Shown: piece after piece, positions 19,711 through 27,877 of the stretch
Layout: each line of letters starts with the position of its first letter
Position numbering within the stretch: the first letter of the stretch is position 1
Source: Chloroflexota bacterium
GTDB taxonomy: Bacteria; Chloroflexota; Limnocylindria; Limnocylindrales; CSP1-4
DNA length: 64,000 nt
Reading direction: 5' to 3'
NCBI GenBank assembly: GCA_947475545.1
Contig: CANJLL010000001.1
Span: 186,001 to 250,000, forward strand
Position numbers and translations under genes: made by a program
Notes under the pieces: model-generated
What the model was told of the DNA's origin: nothing
The model's database searches: none
What the model saw: the letters and a program-made list of their open reading frames with translations, nothing else

Positions 19711-20774
19711 TGGCGCGCCGGACGACGCGGGCCGCCCCAGGGGCCATGCACGCCACGCCGGGCCCGGTGGCGAGTCCGCGGCGCGACGGCGCCGGCCCGG
19801 AGTCGGCGATCGGCCCGGATTCGGCCGTCGGTTCGGAGTCGGCGACTGACCCGGAATCCGTCGCCGACCCGGACGCTCCGTCGGCGCCGACCGGTCCCGG
19901 TCGGCTCTATGTCGTGGCCACGCCCATCGGGAACCTGGGCGACGTGACGCTGCGGGCCATCCAGGTCCTCAGTGCCGTTCCGCTCATCGCGGCGGAGGAC
20001 ACGCGCCACAGTCGGCGGCTGTTGGACCGCCACGGCGTCACCACGCGACTGGTCAGCTATCACGCGCAGAGCGCCCCGGAGCGGTTGGTGGAGTTGCTGG
20101 CCCACCTTCGGGGCGGGCGCGACCTCGCGCTGATCACCGACGCGGGCACGCCATCCGTGAGCGACCCAGGCGAGGGGCTGGTGGCCGCGTGGGGCGCCGA
20201 GGGGGGCATCGTCGTCCCGATCCCCGGTGCATCCGCGGTCCTCGCCGCGGTCGCGGCCTCGGGGATTGCGGGCCCGCGCTGGTGCTTTGAGGGGTTCCTG
20301 CCCCGGACCGGCCGGGAGCGCAAGGAGCGCCTGGCCCGGATGGCCGCTGACGAGCGCGGCAGCCTGCTGTTTGAGGCACCCGGGCGTGCCGCGGCGACGC
20401 TCCGCGACCTGGCCGCCGCCTGCGGGCCGGACCGGCCGGGGGCCGTCTGCCGCGAGCTCACCAAGCTGCACGAATCGATCGTCCGGGGTTCGCTCGGCGA
20501 GCTGGCCGGGCTTGCTGCGTCGGGCGAGATCCCCGCGCGCGGCGAGTTTGTGCTGGTCGTGGGGGTGGTTGACCGGTCGTCGCGGGCCAGGGCGGCGGGC
20601 GCCGGGGTTGCCGGGCCGGTCGGAGACGCCGCCACGGACCCGCTGGTGGCCGCACGCGCCCGAGTCGAGACGCTGGTGGCGGATGGGGCTGCGCGCGGCG
20701 AGGCGGCTCGCCGCGTGGCCGCGGAGACCGGGATCCCGCGGCGCAGCCTGTACGGGGCCGCGCCGGACACCTGA
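19710..20774 (+). CDS. rsmI: 16S rRNA (cytidine1402-2'-O)-methyltransferase
   Basis: RsmI uses SAM to 2'-O-methylate C1402 in the 16S rRNA decoding centre. Family motifs are LYVVATPIGNLGDVTLRAIQVL, EDTRHSRRLLDRHG, LITDAGTPSVSDPG and FEGFLPRTGRERKERL. The predicted protein is 354 residues, against roughly 280 in most bacteria, because about 65 residues precede the catalytic domain. That extension is Pro/Asp/Ser-rich and is encoded by an 18-bp tandem repeat. The ATG at 19710 overlaps the nadE stop. The true start could lie closer to the methyltransferase domain. Confidence 0.93.
   Translation: MARRTTRAAPGAMHATPGPVASPRRDGAGPESAIGPDSAVGSESATDPESVADPDAPSAPTGPGRLYVVATPIGNLGDVTLRAIQVLSAVPLIAAEDTRHSRRLLDRHGVTTRLVSYHAQSAPERLVELLAHLRGGRDLALITDAGTPSVSDPGEGLVAAWGAEGGIVVPIPGASAVLAAVAASGIAGPRWCFEGFLPRTGRERKERLARMAADERGSLLFEAPGRAAATLRDLAAACGPDRPGAVCRELTKLHESIVRGSLGELAGLAASGEIPARGEFVLVVGVVDRSSRARAAGAGVAGPVGDAATDPLVAARARVETLVADGAARGEAARRVAAETGIPRRSLYGAAPDT
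19798..19887 (+). repeat. 18-bp tandem repeat in the rsmI N-terminal extension
   Basis: Four or five degenerate 18-bp units begin with CGGA: 19798-19815, 19816-19833, 19834-19851, 19852-19869 and a diverged one after that. They encode the hexapeptide pattern P-[ED]-S-[AV]-[IVT]-[GD]. Confidence 0.8.
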
Positions 20775-20825
20775 TGTGCGCCGGGCGCCCGAGTCCCGGT
20801 CGGCGCGGCCTGGGCGAACGCGATT

Positions 20826-20866
20826 GGACCCCGGCGGCGCCTCGAGGAGCGGCGCCGCCGGGGTCC
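20826..20866. terminator. Bidirectional hairpin between rsmI and ssb
   Basis: GGACCCCGGCGGCGCC (20826-20841) and its exact complement (20851-20866) flank a 9-nt loop. It lies between convergent genes, 52 nt after rsmI and 27 nt from the ssb stop, so it can serve both. There is no T-tract. Confidence 0.7.
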
Positions 20867-20892
20867 GCGGGTGAAGGCCGGTTCCTGCGGGG

Positions 20893-21372
20893 CTACGCCG
20901 CCGCCTGGACCTCGTCGCCCCGCGGCTTCGCCGCGGCTATGCCATCGTCAACCATGGGCTCCGCCGCCGCCAGGGCGTCGTCGCTGACCGGCGTGCTGCC
21001 GAAGCGGTCACCCTGCAGCTCGAGGGCCTCGGCGGCCGATTCGGCCGCGTAGTCCTTCTTGCGGCGGCCCGACAGCATCTCGACGCCGCTGGCGACGATC
21101 TCCGTCTTCCAGTGCCGCGCGCCGCGCTCGTCGTCCCAGCTGCGCGTCTGGATCCGGCCCTCGATGGCGACCTGCTGGCCCTTGCCGAGGTAGCGACCGC
21201 AGATCTCCGCGAGCTTGTCCCACGTGACGACGTTGTGGTACTCCGCCCGCTCCTTCCCGTGGCCGGCGTACTCGTTGGTTGCGATGCTGAATTGGGTGAC
21301 GGACTTGCCACTGGCAAGCGCCCGCATCTCCGGGTCACGCGTCAGCCGCCCGGTCAGCAGCACCTTGTTCAT
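20893..21372 (-). CDS. ssb: Single-stranded DNA-binding protein without the acidic tip
   Basis: A 159-residue protein with an OB fold at residues 1-105: MNKVLLTGRLTRDPEMR, FSIATNEY, EYHNVVTWDKLAEICGRYLGKGQQVAIEGRIQTRSW. It binds single-stranded DNA in replication and repair. The C-terminal tail is short and ends in EVQAAA, not in the acidic DDDIPF-like tip that recruits partner proteins. It may be a secondary SSB paralogue or a lineage with a lost tip. It is separate from rpsF/rpsR, where the main ssb often sits. The ATG has GGGGAG upstream. Confidence 0.9.
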   Translation of the reverse strand: MNKVLLTGRLTRDPEMRALASGKSVTQFSIATNEYAGHGKERAEYHNVVTWDKLAEICGRYLGKGQQVAIEGRIQTRSWDDERGARHWKTEIVASGVEMLSGRRKKDYAAESAAEALELQGDRFGSTPVSDDALAAAEPMVDDGIAAAKPRGDEVQAAA

Positions 21373-21787
21373 GTTGCGTTGCTCCCCTTGGTCAGCCGAC
21401 GGGTCACGGGCCGACCCTGCGTGCCGGCGGGCAGTGGCGGGTACGGGAAGACCGTAGCGGTCGGCGCTTCACGGGCGCTCAACCCGGACTTAGCGGCTGC
21501 GCATCGCCGCGGGACCGGATCCACCCGCCGTGGGTGACCCCAGGTGCCCGATCCCGACGTCGCCATCAAGCTGCGGGCGAGTCTCGTGTGCGCTCGTGTG
21601 GGGCGTGAACATGCGAGCAGCGCGCGAGTCAGGACACCAGCGCCGGGAGTCCCACCGCCGGGACCCGGACCGCGGAAGGCACACCGGTCAGTGCGCGGTG
21701 CGGCGACCCGTCCGGAGCCGCGATCCGTCCGCCGCCGCGATTCGTCCGCCGCCGCGAGTCGGCCCCCAGGGAGACCGCCGGGGGAGC
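21373..21787. other. Intergenic region upstream of ssb
   Basis: About 415 bp without a convincing gene. It must contain the ssb promoter (leftward), which I cannot pin down. It lies beyond the stop of the leftward GGDEF gene. A 17-bp direct repeat is at 21720-21753. Confidence 0.5.
21720..21753. repeat. 17-bp tandem repeat
   Basis: GCGATCCGTCCGCCGCC and GCGATTCGTCCGCCGCC lie head to tail with one mismatch, in non-coding DNA. Confidence 0.7.
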
Positions 21788-23431
21788 CTAGACGGCCGCC
21801 TCACGGCCCGAGGACCAGCTCACGCGCGGCTTCGGCTCGAGCCTGGGGTCAGGCTCGAGCCGAAGCTCGAGGTCCCGCGCGGCCGGACGGTCGCGGTGGT
21901 GATCTGTGGTGAGCAGGTTGAACGGCGCCAGGAGCGCTTCGATTCGCGGATCCGGCGCCGGCGGCGCCTCGCCCCAGAGCGTGCAGAAGAGCGCGACCAG
22001 CTCCGGATCGAACTGCGTCCCGGCGTTCCGGCGCAGCTCTCGCACGGCGTCCTCGTGGCCCATCGCCGGGCGATAGGGCCGGTCGCCCGTCATCGCCTCG
22101 TAGGCGTCCGCGATGGCCACGATCCGTGCGCCCAGCGGGATGTCGTTGCCGCGCAGGCCGAACGGATAGCCCTGGCCGGAGAACTGCTCGTGGTGGTGGA
22201 GGATGATCGGCACGGTATCGCGCAGGGAGGCCGCGCGCTCCAGGATCACCTGGCCCAGCTGCGGGTGCTGGACGACCGACTGCCACTCGGACGGATTCAG
22301 CGGTGTGGCCTTGTCGAGGACCTCATCGGGGACCACAACCTTGCCGATGTCGCGCAGCATCGCGGCCAGCCGGATCCGATCCACCTCCTGCTCGGGCAGA
22401 TCGAGCCGCTCGGCGATCTCGGTCACGATGGTGGCCACGACCGACGACGGCTGCCCCTTGTGCCCGGCCATGGGCGCGATGACGGCGCCCAGCACCGCGG
22501 CCGCGGCGTCACGGGCCGAGAGTCCGATCTGGGTGGCGCGGACGCGGGCCGCCGGCGAGACCGGGGAGCGCAGGACGCGGGCGTCCTCGTCGGGTTCGCT
22601 GAAGATGTAGGTCTGGTTCCGTCCCATCGCCTTGGCCGTGTACATGGCCGCGTCAGCGTTGCGCGCCAATGAATCCACGCGGAGCGTCCGGCCCACGCCG
22701 CCGGCGAGGCCGATGGACACCGTGACGGCCAGCTGGTGGTTGCCCTCGACCGAGAAGCGCTGCTTGGCGACCAGGCCGCGAAGCTTCTCGGCCAGCACCG
22801 CCGCTTCATCGACCATGGTCTCGGTGAGGATCAGCATGAACTCCTCCCCGCCGTATCGACCGATCACGTCCGTGGCGCGGAGGTCGCCCTTGAGGGTCTG
22901 TGCCACGCCCCGCAGGACCACGTCCCCCGCGGCGTGCCCGTAGGTGTCATTGACCGCCTTGAAGTGGTCGATGTCCACGAACGCCACCGTCATGGGGCGC
23001 TCGTACCGGCTGGCGCGCTCAACTTCGTTGACCAGGGCGCCCAGCAGCGCGCTGCGGCTGGCGATGCCGGTGAGGCGATCGACGGTCGCCGCCTCCTGGC
23101 TGGCGGTGATCTTGGCCGAGACCCCCTCGAGGGCGGTCGCCAGGCGCTGACTCAGCGCCGTCGACGGCTCCGGCAGCGTGACGTCCAGGTCGCCCTCGGC
23201 CATCTGCTCGGCCGCCCGCACGAGCAGCCGGATCTCCGACGTGCCGGACTGCTGGCCAGCCAGCCAGAGCATCGCGGACAGCCAGAGGGCGATGGCGACG
23301 CAGATGCCGGCCACGACGGGCAGCGGCACCTGGCTGTAGATCATGGAGGTGACCGACCCGGGATCGACAAGCAGGAGCAGGAGCACCACCGTGGGCGCTG
23401 CCAGGCTGGTCGCGGCGAGCAGGCGTTTCAC
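21788..23431 (-). CDS. Membrane-bound GGDEF / HD-GYP c-di-GMP protein with altered HD motif
   Basis: A 547-residue protein. Two transmembrane segments lie at about residues 5-22 and 36-58, then a HAMP-like linker to about 110. The GGDEF domain (115-280) keeps the active site GGEEF (194-198) and an inhibitory RxxD site, RATD (185-188), exactly 5 residues before it, so it looks like a feedback-controlled diguanylate cyclase. The HD-GYP domain (about 295-500) keeps HHEQFSGQGYP and later metal residues, but the canonical His-Asp pair reads R360-D361 (codon at 22352-22354). Phosphodiesterase activity is therefore doubtful. The GTG at 23431 is chosen because transmembrane segment 1 follows at once; an ATG at 23551 would add 40 unlikely residues. 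It is divergent from purA. Confidence 0.9.
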   Translation of the reverse strand: MKRLLAATSLAAPTVVLLLLLVDPGSVTSMIYSQVPLPVVAGICVAIALWLSAMLWLAGQQSGTSEIRLLVRAAEQMAEGDLDVTLPEPSTALSQRLATALEGVSAKITASQEAATVDRLTGIASRSALLGALVNEVERASRYERPMTVAFVDIDHFKAVNDTYGHAAGDVVLRGVAQTLKGDLRATDVIGRYGGEEFMLILTETMVDEAAVLAEKLRGLVAKQRFSVEGNHQLAVTVSIGLAGGVGRTLRVDSLARNADAAMYTAKAMGRNQTYIFSEPDEDARVLRSPVSPAARVRATQIGLSARDAAAAVLGAVIAPMAGHKGQPSSVVATIVTEIAERLDLPEQEVDRIRLAAMLRDIGKVVVPDEVLDKATPLNPSEWQSVVQHPQLGQVILERAASLRDTVPIILHHHEQFSGQGYPFGLRGNDIPLGARIVAIADAYEAMTGDRPYRPAMGHEDAVRELRRNAGTQFDPELVALFCTLWGEAPPAPDPRIEALLAPFNLLTTDHHRDRPAARDLELRLEPDPRLEPKPRVSWSSGREAAV

Positions 23432-23583
23432 ATGGCGCACGCTACGCGCCGGTGAGGGTGTGGCATATCGGACCACCTGTACGGGTGCGGCGTGCGGAAA
23501 GTACCGGGCGGGTAGGGTGGCGGCACCTGTGCCGGGCTGCAGTGGAGCCACGGCACACCGGGCCCGGTGGGGTGGGGCGCGCC

Positions 23584-23592
23584 TGCTATACT
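23584..23592 (+). promoter_or_regulatory. Extended -10 promoter of the purA operon
   Basis: TGC-TATACT is an extended -10 element (TATACT at 23587-23592). No good -35 box is visible, which is common for extended -10 promoters. The predicted transcription start is near 23599, about 200 nt before purA. Confidence 0.6.
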
Positions 23593-23598
23593 CCCGGC

Positions 23599-23797
23599 GT
23601 TCTTCTCAGTCCCGCCAGTGGCGGGCGGATGGGAGGTCTGCGATCGCTCGAGGAGGGCGTCTGCACCGCTGGCAGCAGCGGCAGGGCGACCGGTCAAGGA
23701 CGGTCCTCCGGAGCTCCGGAGGACGATCGCGGGAGACGTATATCCAGGTCCCGAGCCGGTCGGCCCGGGACCTTTTGCATTCCATTGGGAGATCCTG
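23599..23797 (+). ncRNA. Structured purA leader RNA, riboswitch or attenuator candidate
   Basis: The leader of about 200 nt folds by eye into ordered elements. There is a small hairpin CCCGCC/GGCGGG (23611-23625). A long-range stem pairs GTCT-GCGATCG (23636-23646) with CGATCGC (23724-23730), then GGG, then AGAC (23734-23737). Inside it lie hairpin CTG-CA-CCGCT / AGCGG-CAG (23661-23684) and the perfect palindrome GTCCTCCGGAG/CTCCGGAGGAC (23703-23724). An intrinsic terminator follows at 23747-23776, and the GGGAG ribosome site and ATG come about 20 nt later. The layout of a multi-branch domain followed by a terminator resembles riboswitches. I could not match it to the purine, PRPP, ZTP, THF, glycine or SAM classes. 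Confidence 0.5.
23747..23776 (+). terminator. Intrinsic terminator in the purA leader (attenuator)
   Basis: GGTCCCG (23747-23753) pairs with CGGGACC (23766-23772), with an inner GCC/GGC stem, and TTTT follows directly. It stands upstream of the coding region, so it can only attenuate the operon. Confidence 0.65.
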
Positions 23798-25132
23798 ATG
23801 CCGGCCACCGTGATCGTGGGGCTCCAGTGGGGTGACGAAGGCAAGGGCAAGACGACTGACTTCCTGGCCCCCCAGGTGGCCATGGTCGTCCGCTACCAAG
23901 GTGGCGACAATGCCGGCCATACCGTCGTCACCGGCACTGAGGTCTTCAAGCTCCAGCTCGTCCCCTCGGGGGTGCTCTATCCGCACATCACCTCGGTCAT
24001 CGGCAACGGGGTGGTGGTCAACCCGGCGACGCTGATCTCCGAGCTGGACATGCTCATCTCGCGCGGCATCGACGTCAGCCGCGTCCGGGTCAGCCGAAGC
24101 GCCCACGTCACGATGCCGTACCACGTTGCGCTGGACCGGGGCAACGAGGACCGCCTCGCGGACTCCAGGGTGGGGACCACGGGGCGTGGCATCGGGCCTA
24201 CCTATGGCGACCGTGCCTGGCGCGTCGGCCTCCGCGTCGAGGACCTGGAAGATCGAAATCGTCTGCGCGAGCGACTGGAGCGCGTCCTGCCGGAGCGCAA
24301 CCTGCTGCTGGCGGCCATGGGCATCCCGCCCTTCGAGATCGAGCCGCTGGTCGAGCTGGCGGCCGGCTGGGGTGACCGCCTCAAGGCCCACATGGACGAC
24401 TCCACCTGGCTGGTGCAGGACGCCATCGCCCGCGGCGACCACGTCCTGTTCGAGGGGGCCCAGGGCACCCTTCTGGACCTCGACCATGGCAGCTACCCGT
24501 TCGTGACCTCATCCAACCCGGTCGCGGGCGGCGCCTGCACCGGTGGCGGCGTCGGCCCGCTCCAGGTGGACGAGGTCATCGGCGTCATGAAGGCGTACTC
24601 CACCCGGGTCGGCTCAGGGCCCTTCCCGACGGAGCTCGAGGACGAGATCGGCAAGGGGATCGCGGCTCGCGGCCACGAGTTCGGGACCGTCACCGGCCGA
24701 CCGCGGCGCGTCGGCTGGTTTGACACCGTCCCGCTCCGCTACGCGGTCGCCGTCAACAGCATCAGCTCCATCGTGCTCAACAAGCTCGACATCCTGTCGG
24801 GCATCAAGACGGTCCGGCTGTGCGTGGCCTACGAGGTGGATGGCCGACGCGTTGAGACGTGGCCATCCAGCGGGGCCGCCCTGGAGCGCGCGACACCCAT
24901 CTACGAGGACTTCCCGGGCTGGGACGAGCCCATCCACGACGTCCGCACGCTGTCGGACCTGCCGGAGAACGCGCGGCGCTACCTGACTGCCCTCGAGGGC
25001 CACGCCGGCGTGCCGATCGTGTTCGTGTCGGTGGGCCCCGAGCGCACGCAGACCATCGAGCGGGCGTGGCGGCCCCTGCGCAATCGCTCCGCCGTCCCCA
25101 CCATCGAGCGCCCCGGAACGCCCGCCCGGTGA
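23798..25132 (+). CDS. purA: Adenylosuccinate synthetase
   Basis: A 444-residue PurA, joining IMP and aspartate with GTP hydrolysis, the first committed step to AMP. The P-loop-like start GLQWGDEGKGKTTDFLA, the NAGHTVV segment, GTTGRGIGPTYGDRAWRVGLR and FEGAQGTLLDLDHGSYPFVTSSNP are diagnostic. The frame is open far upstream, but homology starts at the ATG at 23798, which has GGGAG in front. It is the first gene of the purine operon, 10 nt ahead of purD. Confidence 0.97.
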   Translation: MPATVIVGLQWGDEGKGKTTDFLAPQVAMVVRYQGGDNAGHTVVTGTEVFKLQLVPSGVLYPHITSVIGNGVVVNPATLISELDMLISRGIDVSRVRVSRSAHVTMPYHVALDRGNEDRLADSRVGTTGRGIGPTYGDRAWRVGLRVEDLEDRNRLRERLERVLPERNLLLAAMGIPPFEIEPLVELAAGWGDRLKAHMDDSTWLVQDAIARGDHVLFEGAQGTLLDLDHGSYPFVTSSNPVAGGACTGGGVGPLQVDEVIGVMKAYSTRVGSGPFPTELEDEIGKGIAARGHEFGTVTGRPRRVGWFDTVPLRYAVAVNSISSIVLNKLDILSGIKTVRLCVAYEVDGRRVETWPSSGAALERATPIYEDFPGWDEPIHDVRTLSDLPENARRYLTALEGHAGVPIVFVSVGPERTQTIERAWRPLRNRSAVPTIERPGTPAR

Positions 25133-25142
25133 GGGGGTCGCG

Positions 25143-26558
25143 GTGACCCTTCGCCGCCCGGCCCGGATCATGGTCCTGGGCGCCGGCGGGCGCGAGCACG
25201 CCCTGGCCTGGAAGCTGGTCGGCGAGTCCGGCGTCCAGGCCGTCTGGGTCGCCCCGGGCTCGGCCGGGATCGCGTCCGACGGTCGGATCGGCGTGCTGCC
25301 CGCCGTGGACCCGCTCGATGGACCGGCGGTCGTCGATGCCGCCCGGGCCCAGTCGGCTGATCTCGTCGTGATTGGCCCCGAGGCGCCACTCGCGGCCGGC
25401 GTGGCCGACGTGCTGCGCGCGGCCGGCATCCCCGTCTTTGGTCCCGGGGCCGCGGCGGCACGGATCGAGACGTCCAAGGCGTTCTGCCACGAGATCGCCG
25501 CGGCGGCCGGGGTCCGGATGGCCCGCTCGGGTGCGTTCGCGCGGCATGATGAGGCCCTGGCCTTCGCCCGCGAGCTGGCGCGTCCGGCGCAGGGCGGCGT
25601 GGTCATCAAGGCCGACGGCCTGGCCGCGGGCAAGGGCGTCACGGTGTGCGATGCGATCGAACAGGCAGCGCTGGCGCTCGAGGCCATCTTCGCCATCCCG
25701 GCTCCCGCCGGCGAGTCTGACGACACCCCGCGGGTGGTGGTCGAGGAACGGCTCTATGGACCGGAGGCCAGCCTGATCGCGCTGTGCGATGGCCGCGACG
25801 CGCTGGCCCTCCCGCCGGCCCGTGACCACAAGCGACTGCTGGACGGCGACCTTGGGCCCAACACGGGCGGCATGGGCGCCTACTCACCGCTGATCGACCT
25901 GCCCGATGATCGTGCCGAGGCCCTGGTCGCCACGGTCCATCGGCCCATCCTGGCGGAGCTGGCCAGGCGCGGGATGCCGTTCATCGGCGCCCTGTATGCC
26001 GGCCTGATCCTGACCGACGATGGGCCCGTGCTCCTGGAGTGCAACGCCCGCTTCGGTGACCCCGAGACGCAGGTGCTCCTGCCGCGCCTGGCGGGCGACC
26101 TGGCCCCGCTGCTCCTTGCCGCGGCCGAGGGGCGGCTGGCCGAGGCGGGCATCGCCGCGGGGATCCCCGGGGCGATGCTGCCGTCCCGTCCCGAGGCCGC
26201 CGTGGGCATCGTCCTGGCCGCCGAGGGCTACCCCGTCGCGCCGAAGCAGGGCGACCCCATTGCCGGCATCCGCTTTGCCGAGCAGGCCGGCGGCCTCGTC
26301 TTCCACGCGGGGACCAGACTGCTGGGCGACGACCGCTTCCAGACCGCCGGCGGCCGGATCCTCGCCGTCGTGGCCCTTGGCGTGGACCTCCCGGCCGCCC
26401 GTCTCAACGCCGAGCGGTGCGCGGAACGGGTGGGCTTCCGTGGCCTGCAGCGCCGCAACGACATTGCGGCCATCGTGGCCGGCTCGTCCGCATCGGGCGC
26501 GGCGCCGCTCGACGGCCCGCCACCCGGCGCCACCATCAGCCTGGGAGCCAGCCGGTGA
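25143..26558 (+). CDS. purD: Phosphoribosylamine-glycine ligase
   Basis: A 471-residue ATP-grasp enzyme making GAR from phosphoribosylamine and glycine. Visible family marks are MVLGAGGREHALAWKL, VVIGPEAPLAAGVADVL, VVIKADGLAAGKGV, LGPNTGGMGAYSP and LLECNARFGDPETQ. The C-terminus has about 30 extra Ala/Gly/Ser/Pro-rich residues. GTG start 10 nt after purA; the stop overlaps the purB GTG (GTGA). Confidence 0.96.
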   Translation: MTLRRPARIMVLGAGGREHALAWKLVGESGVQAVWVAPGSAGIASDGRIGVLPAVDPLDGPAVVDAARAQSADLVVIGPEAPLAAGVADVLRAAGIPVFGPGAAAARIETSKAFCHEIAAAAGVRMARSGAFARHDEALAFARELARPAQGGVVIKADGLAAGKGVTVCDAIEQAALALEAIFAIPAPAGESDDTPRVVVEERLYGPEASLIALCDGRDALALPPARDHKRLLDGDLGPNTGGMGAYSPLIDLPDDRAEALVATVHRPILAELARRGMPFIGALYAGLILTDDGPVLLECNARFGDPETQVLLPRLAGDLAPLLLAAAEGRLAEAGIAAGIPGAMLPSRPEAAVGIVLAAEGYPVAPKQGDPIAGIRFAEQAGGLVFHAGTRLLGDDRFQTAGGRILAVVALGVDLPAARLNAERCAERVGFRGLQRRNDIAAIVAGSSASGAAPLDGPPPGATISLGASR

Positions 26559-27877
26559 TCCGCCGCTACACCCTGCCCGCGATGGGCGAGATCTGGACCG
26601 AGCAGGCGCGCTTCGAGCGGATGCTGCGGGTGGAGATCGCGGTCGCCCGCGCCCAGGTGGGCCGCGGCCAGGTCCCCGCCGATGCCCTCGCCGCGATCGA
26701 GACCCGCGCCCGGGTTGACGTCGTGCGGATCGCCGAGATCGAGGCCATCACGGACCATGACGTCATCGCCTTCGTCAGCCAGGTCGCCGAGACGGTGGGC
26801 CCCGAGGGCCGCTACCTGCACCTGGGGCTGACCAGCAGCGACGTGGTGGATACCGGCCTGGCACTCCAGCTGCACGACGCGGGTCGGCTCCTCCTGCACG
26901 AGGCGGACCACCTGACCGGGGTGATCATCGCCCGCGCCCGCCTGGAGCGGGACACCCTGATGATGGGCCGGACCCACTCGGTGCACGCGGAGCCCACCAC
27001 GCTGGGCATGAAGCTGGCGGGCTGGGCCTTCGAGGTGGAGCGCGGGCGCGAGCGCCTCGCGGCCGCCGTGGACGAGATTGCCACCGGCAAGATCTCGGGG
27101 CCGGTCGGGACGTACAGCCACCTGCCCCCGGACCTGGAGGCGGAGGTCCTGGCGGACCTGGGCCTGCGCGTCGACCCCATCAGCACCCAGATCGTCCAGC
27201 GGGACCGGCACGCCGCGATGCTGGCGGCCATCGCCATCCTGGGCGGCAGCCTGGAGCGCTTCGCCACCGAGGTGCGCAACCTCCAGCACACCGAGATCGC
27301 CGAGCTGATGGAGCCGTTCAAGAGCGGCCAGAAGGGCAGCTCGGCCATGCCCCACAAGCGCAACCCCATCCTCAGCGAGCGGGTAGCCGGCTTGGCGCGA
27401 CTCCTGCGCGGTTACGCCCAGGTGGGTTTCGAGAACCAGCCGCTCTGGCACGAGCGGGACATCAGCCACTCCAGCGCCGAGCGGGTCATCCTCCCCGACG
27501 CGACGATCCTGCTGCACTACCTCCTGGTCCGGGTCGCGAGGCTGGTGGAGGGCATGGTGGCCCGCCAGGACCGGATGCTGGAGAACATCGAGCGCGGGCT
27601 CGGGCTGCATGCGTCGTCGCACGTGCTGGTGGGCCTGGTGGAGACCGGGGGGCTCTCCCGCGAGGCCGCCTACGCCATCGTCCAGGGGGCAGCCCTCCGC
27701 GCGTCGGACGAGCGCCGCCCGCTGCGCGACCTGCTCGCGCTGGACCCGCGCGTGGCCCAGTGCCTCTCGCTCCAGCAGCTGGATGCCTGCTTCGACTCGG
27801 CCGCCTTCGTGGCGCATGTCCCGGCCGCCATGGCGCGCCTGGACGGGCTGGAGGCCCGGCTCCATGACCGCGGCTAG
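26555..27877 (+). CDS. purB: Adenylosuccinate lyase
   Basis: A 440-residue PurB that releases fumarate in two purine steps (SAICAR to AICAR, and adenylosuccinate to AMP). Evidence is RYTLPAMGEIWTEQARFERML at the start, HLGLTSSDVVDTGLALQL, MMGRTHSVHAEPTTLG, and the catalytic signature SSAMPHKRNP. The GTG at 26555 overlaps the purD stop. Its 3' end overlaps purC by 14 nt. Confidence 0.97.
   Translation: MIRRYTLPAMGEIWTEQARFERMLRVEIAVARAQVGRGQVPADALAAIETRARVDVVRIAEIEAITDHDVIAFVSQVAETVGPEGRYLHLGLTSSDVVDTGLALQLHDAGRLLLHEADHLTGVIIARARLERDTLMMGRTHSVHAEPTTLGMKLAGWAFEVERGRERLAAAVDEIATGKISGPVGTYSHLPPDLEAEVLADLGLRVDPISTQIVQRDRHAAMLAAIAILGGSLERFATEVRNLQHTEIAELMEPFKSGQKGSSAMPHKRNPILSERVAGLARLLRGYAQVGFENQPLWHERDISHSSAERVILPDATILLHYLLVRVARLVEGMVARQDRMLENIERGLGLHASSHVLVGLVETGGLSREAAYAIVQGAALRASDERRPLRDLLALDPRVAQCLSLQQLDACFDSAAFVAHVPAAMARLDGLEARLHDRG

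Noticed and set aside
23567-23797. N-terminal extension of PurA by 77 codons
   Set aside because: The frame is open but overlaps the promoter and the leader structure. PurA homology begins at the ATG at 23798, which has a ribosome site.
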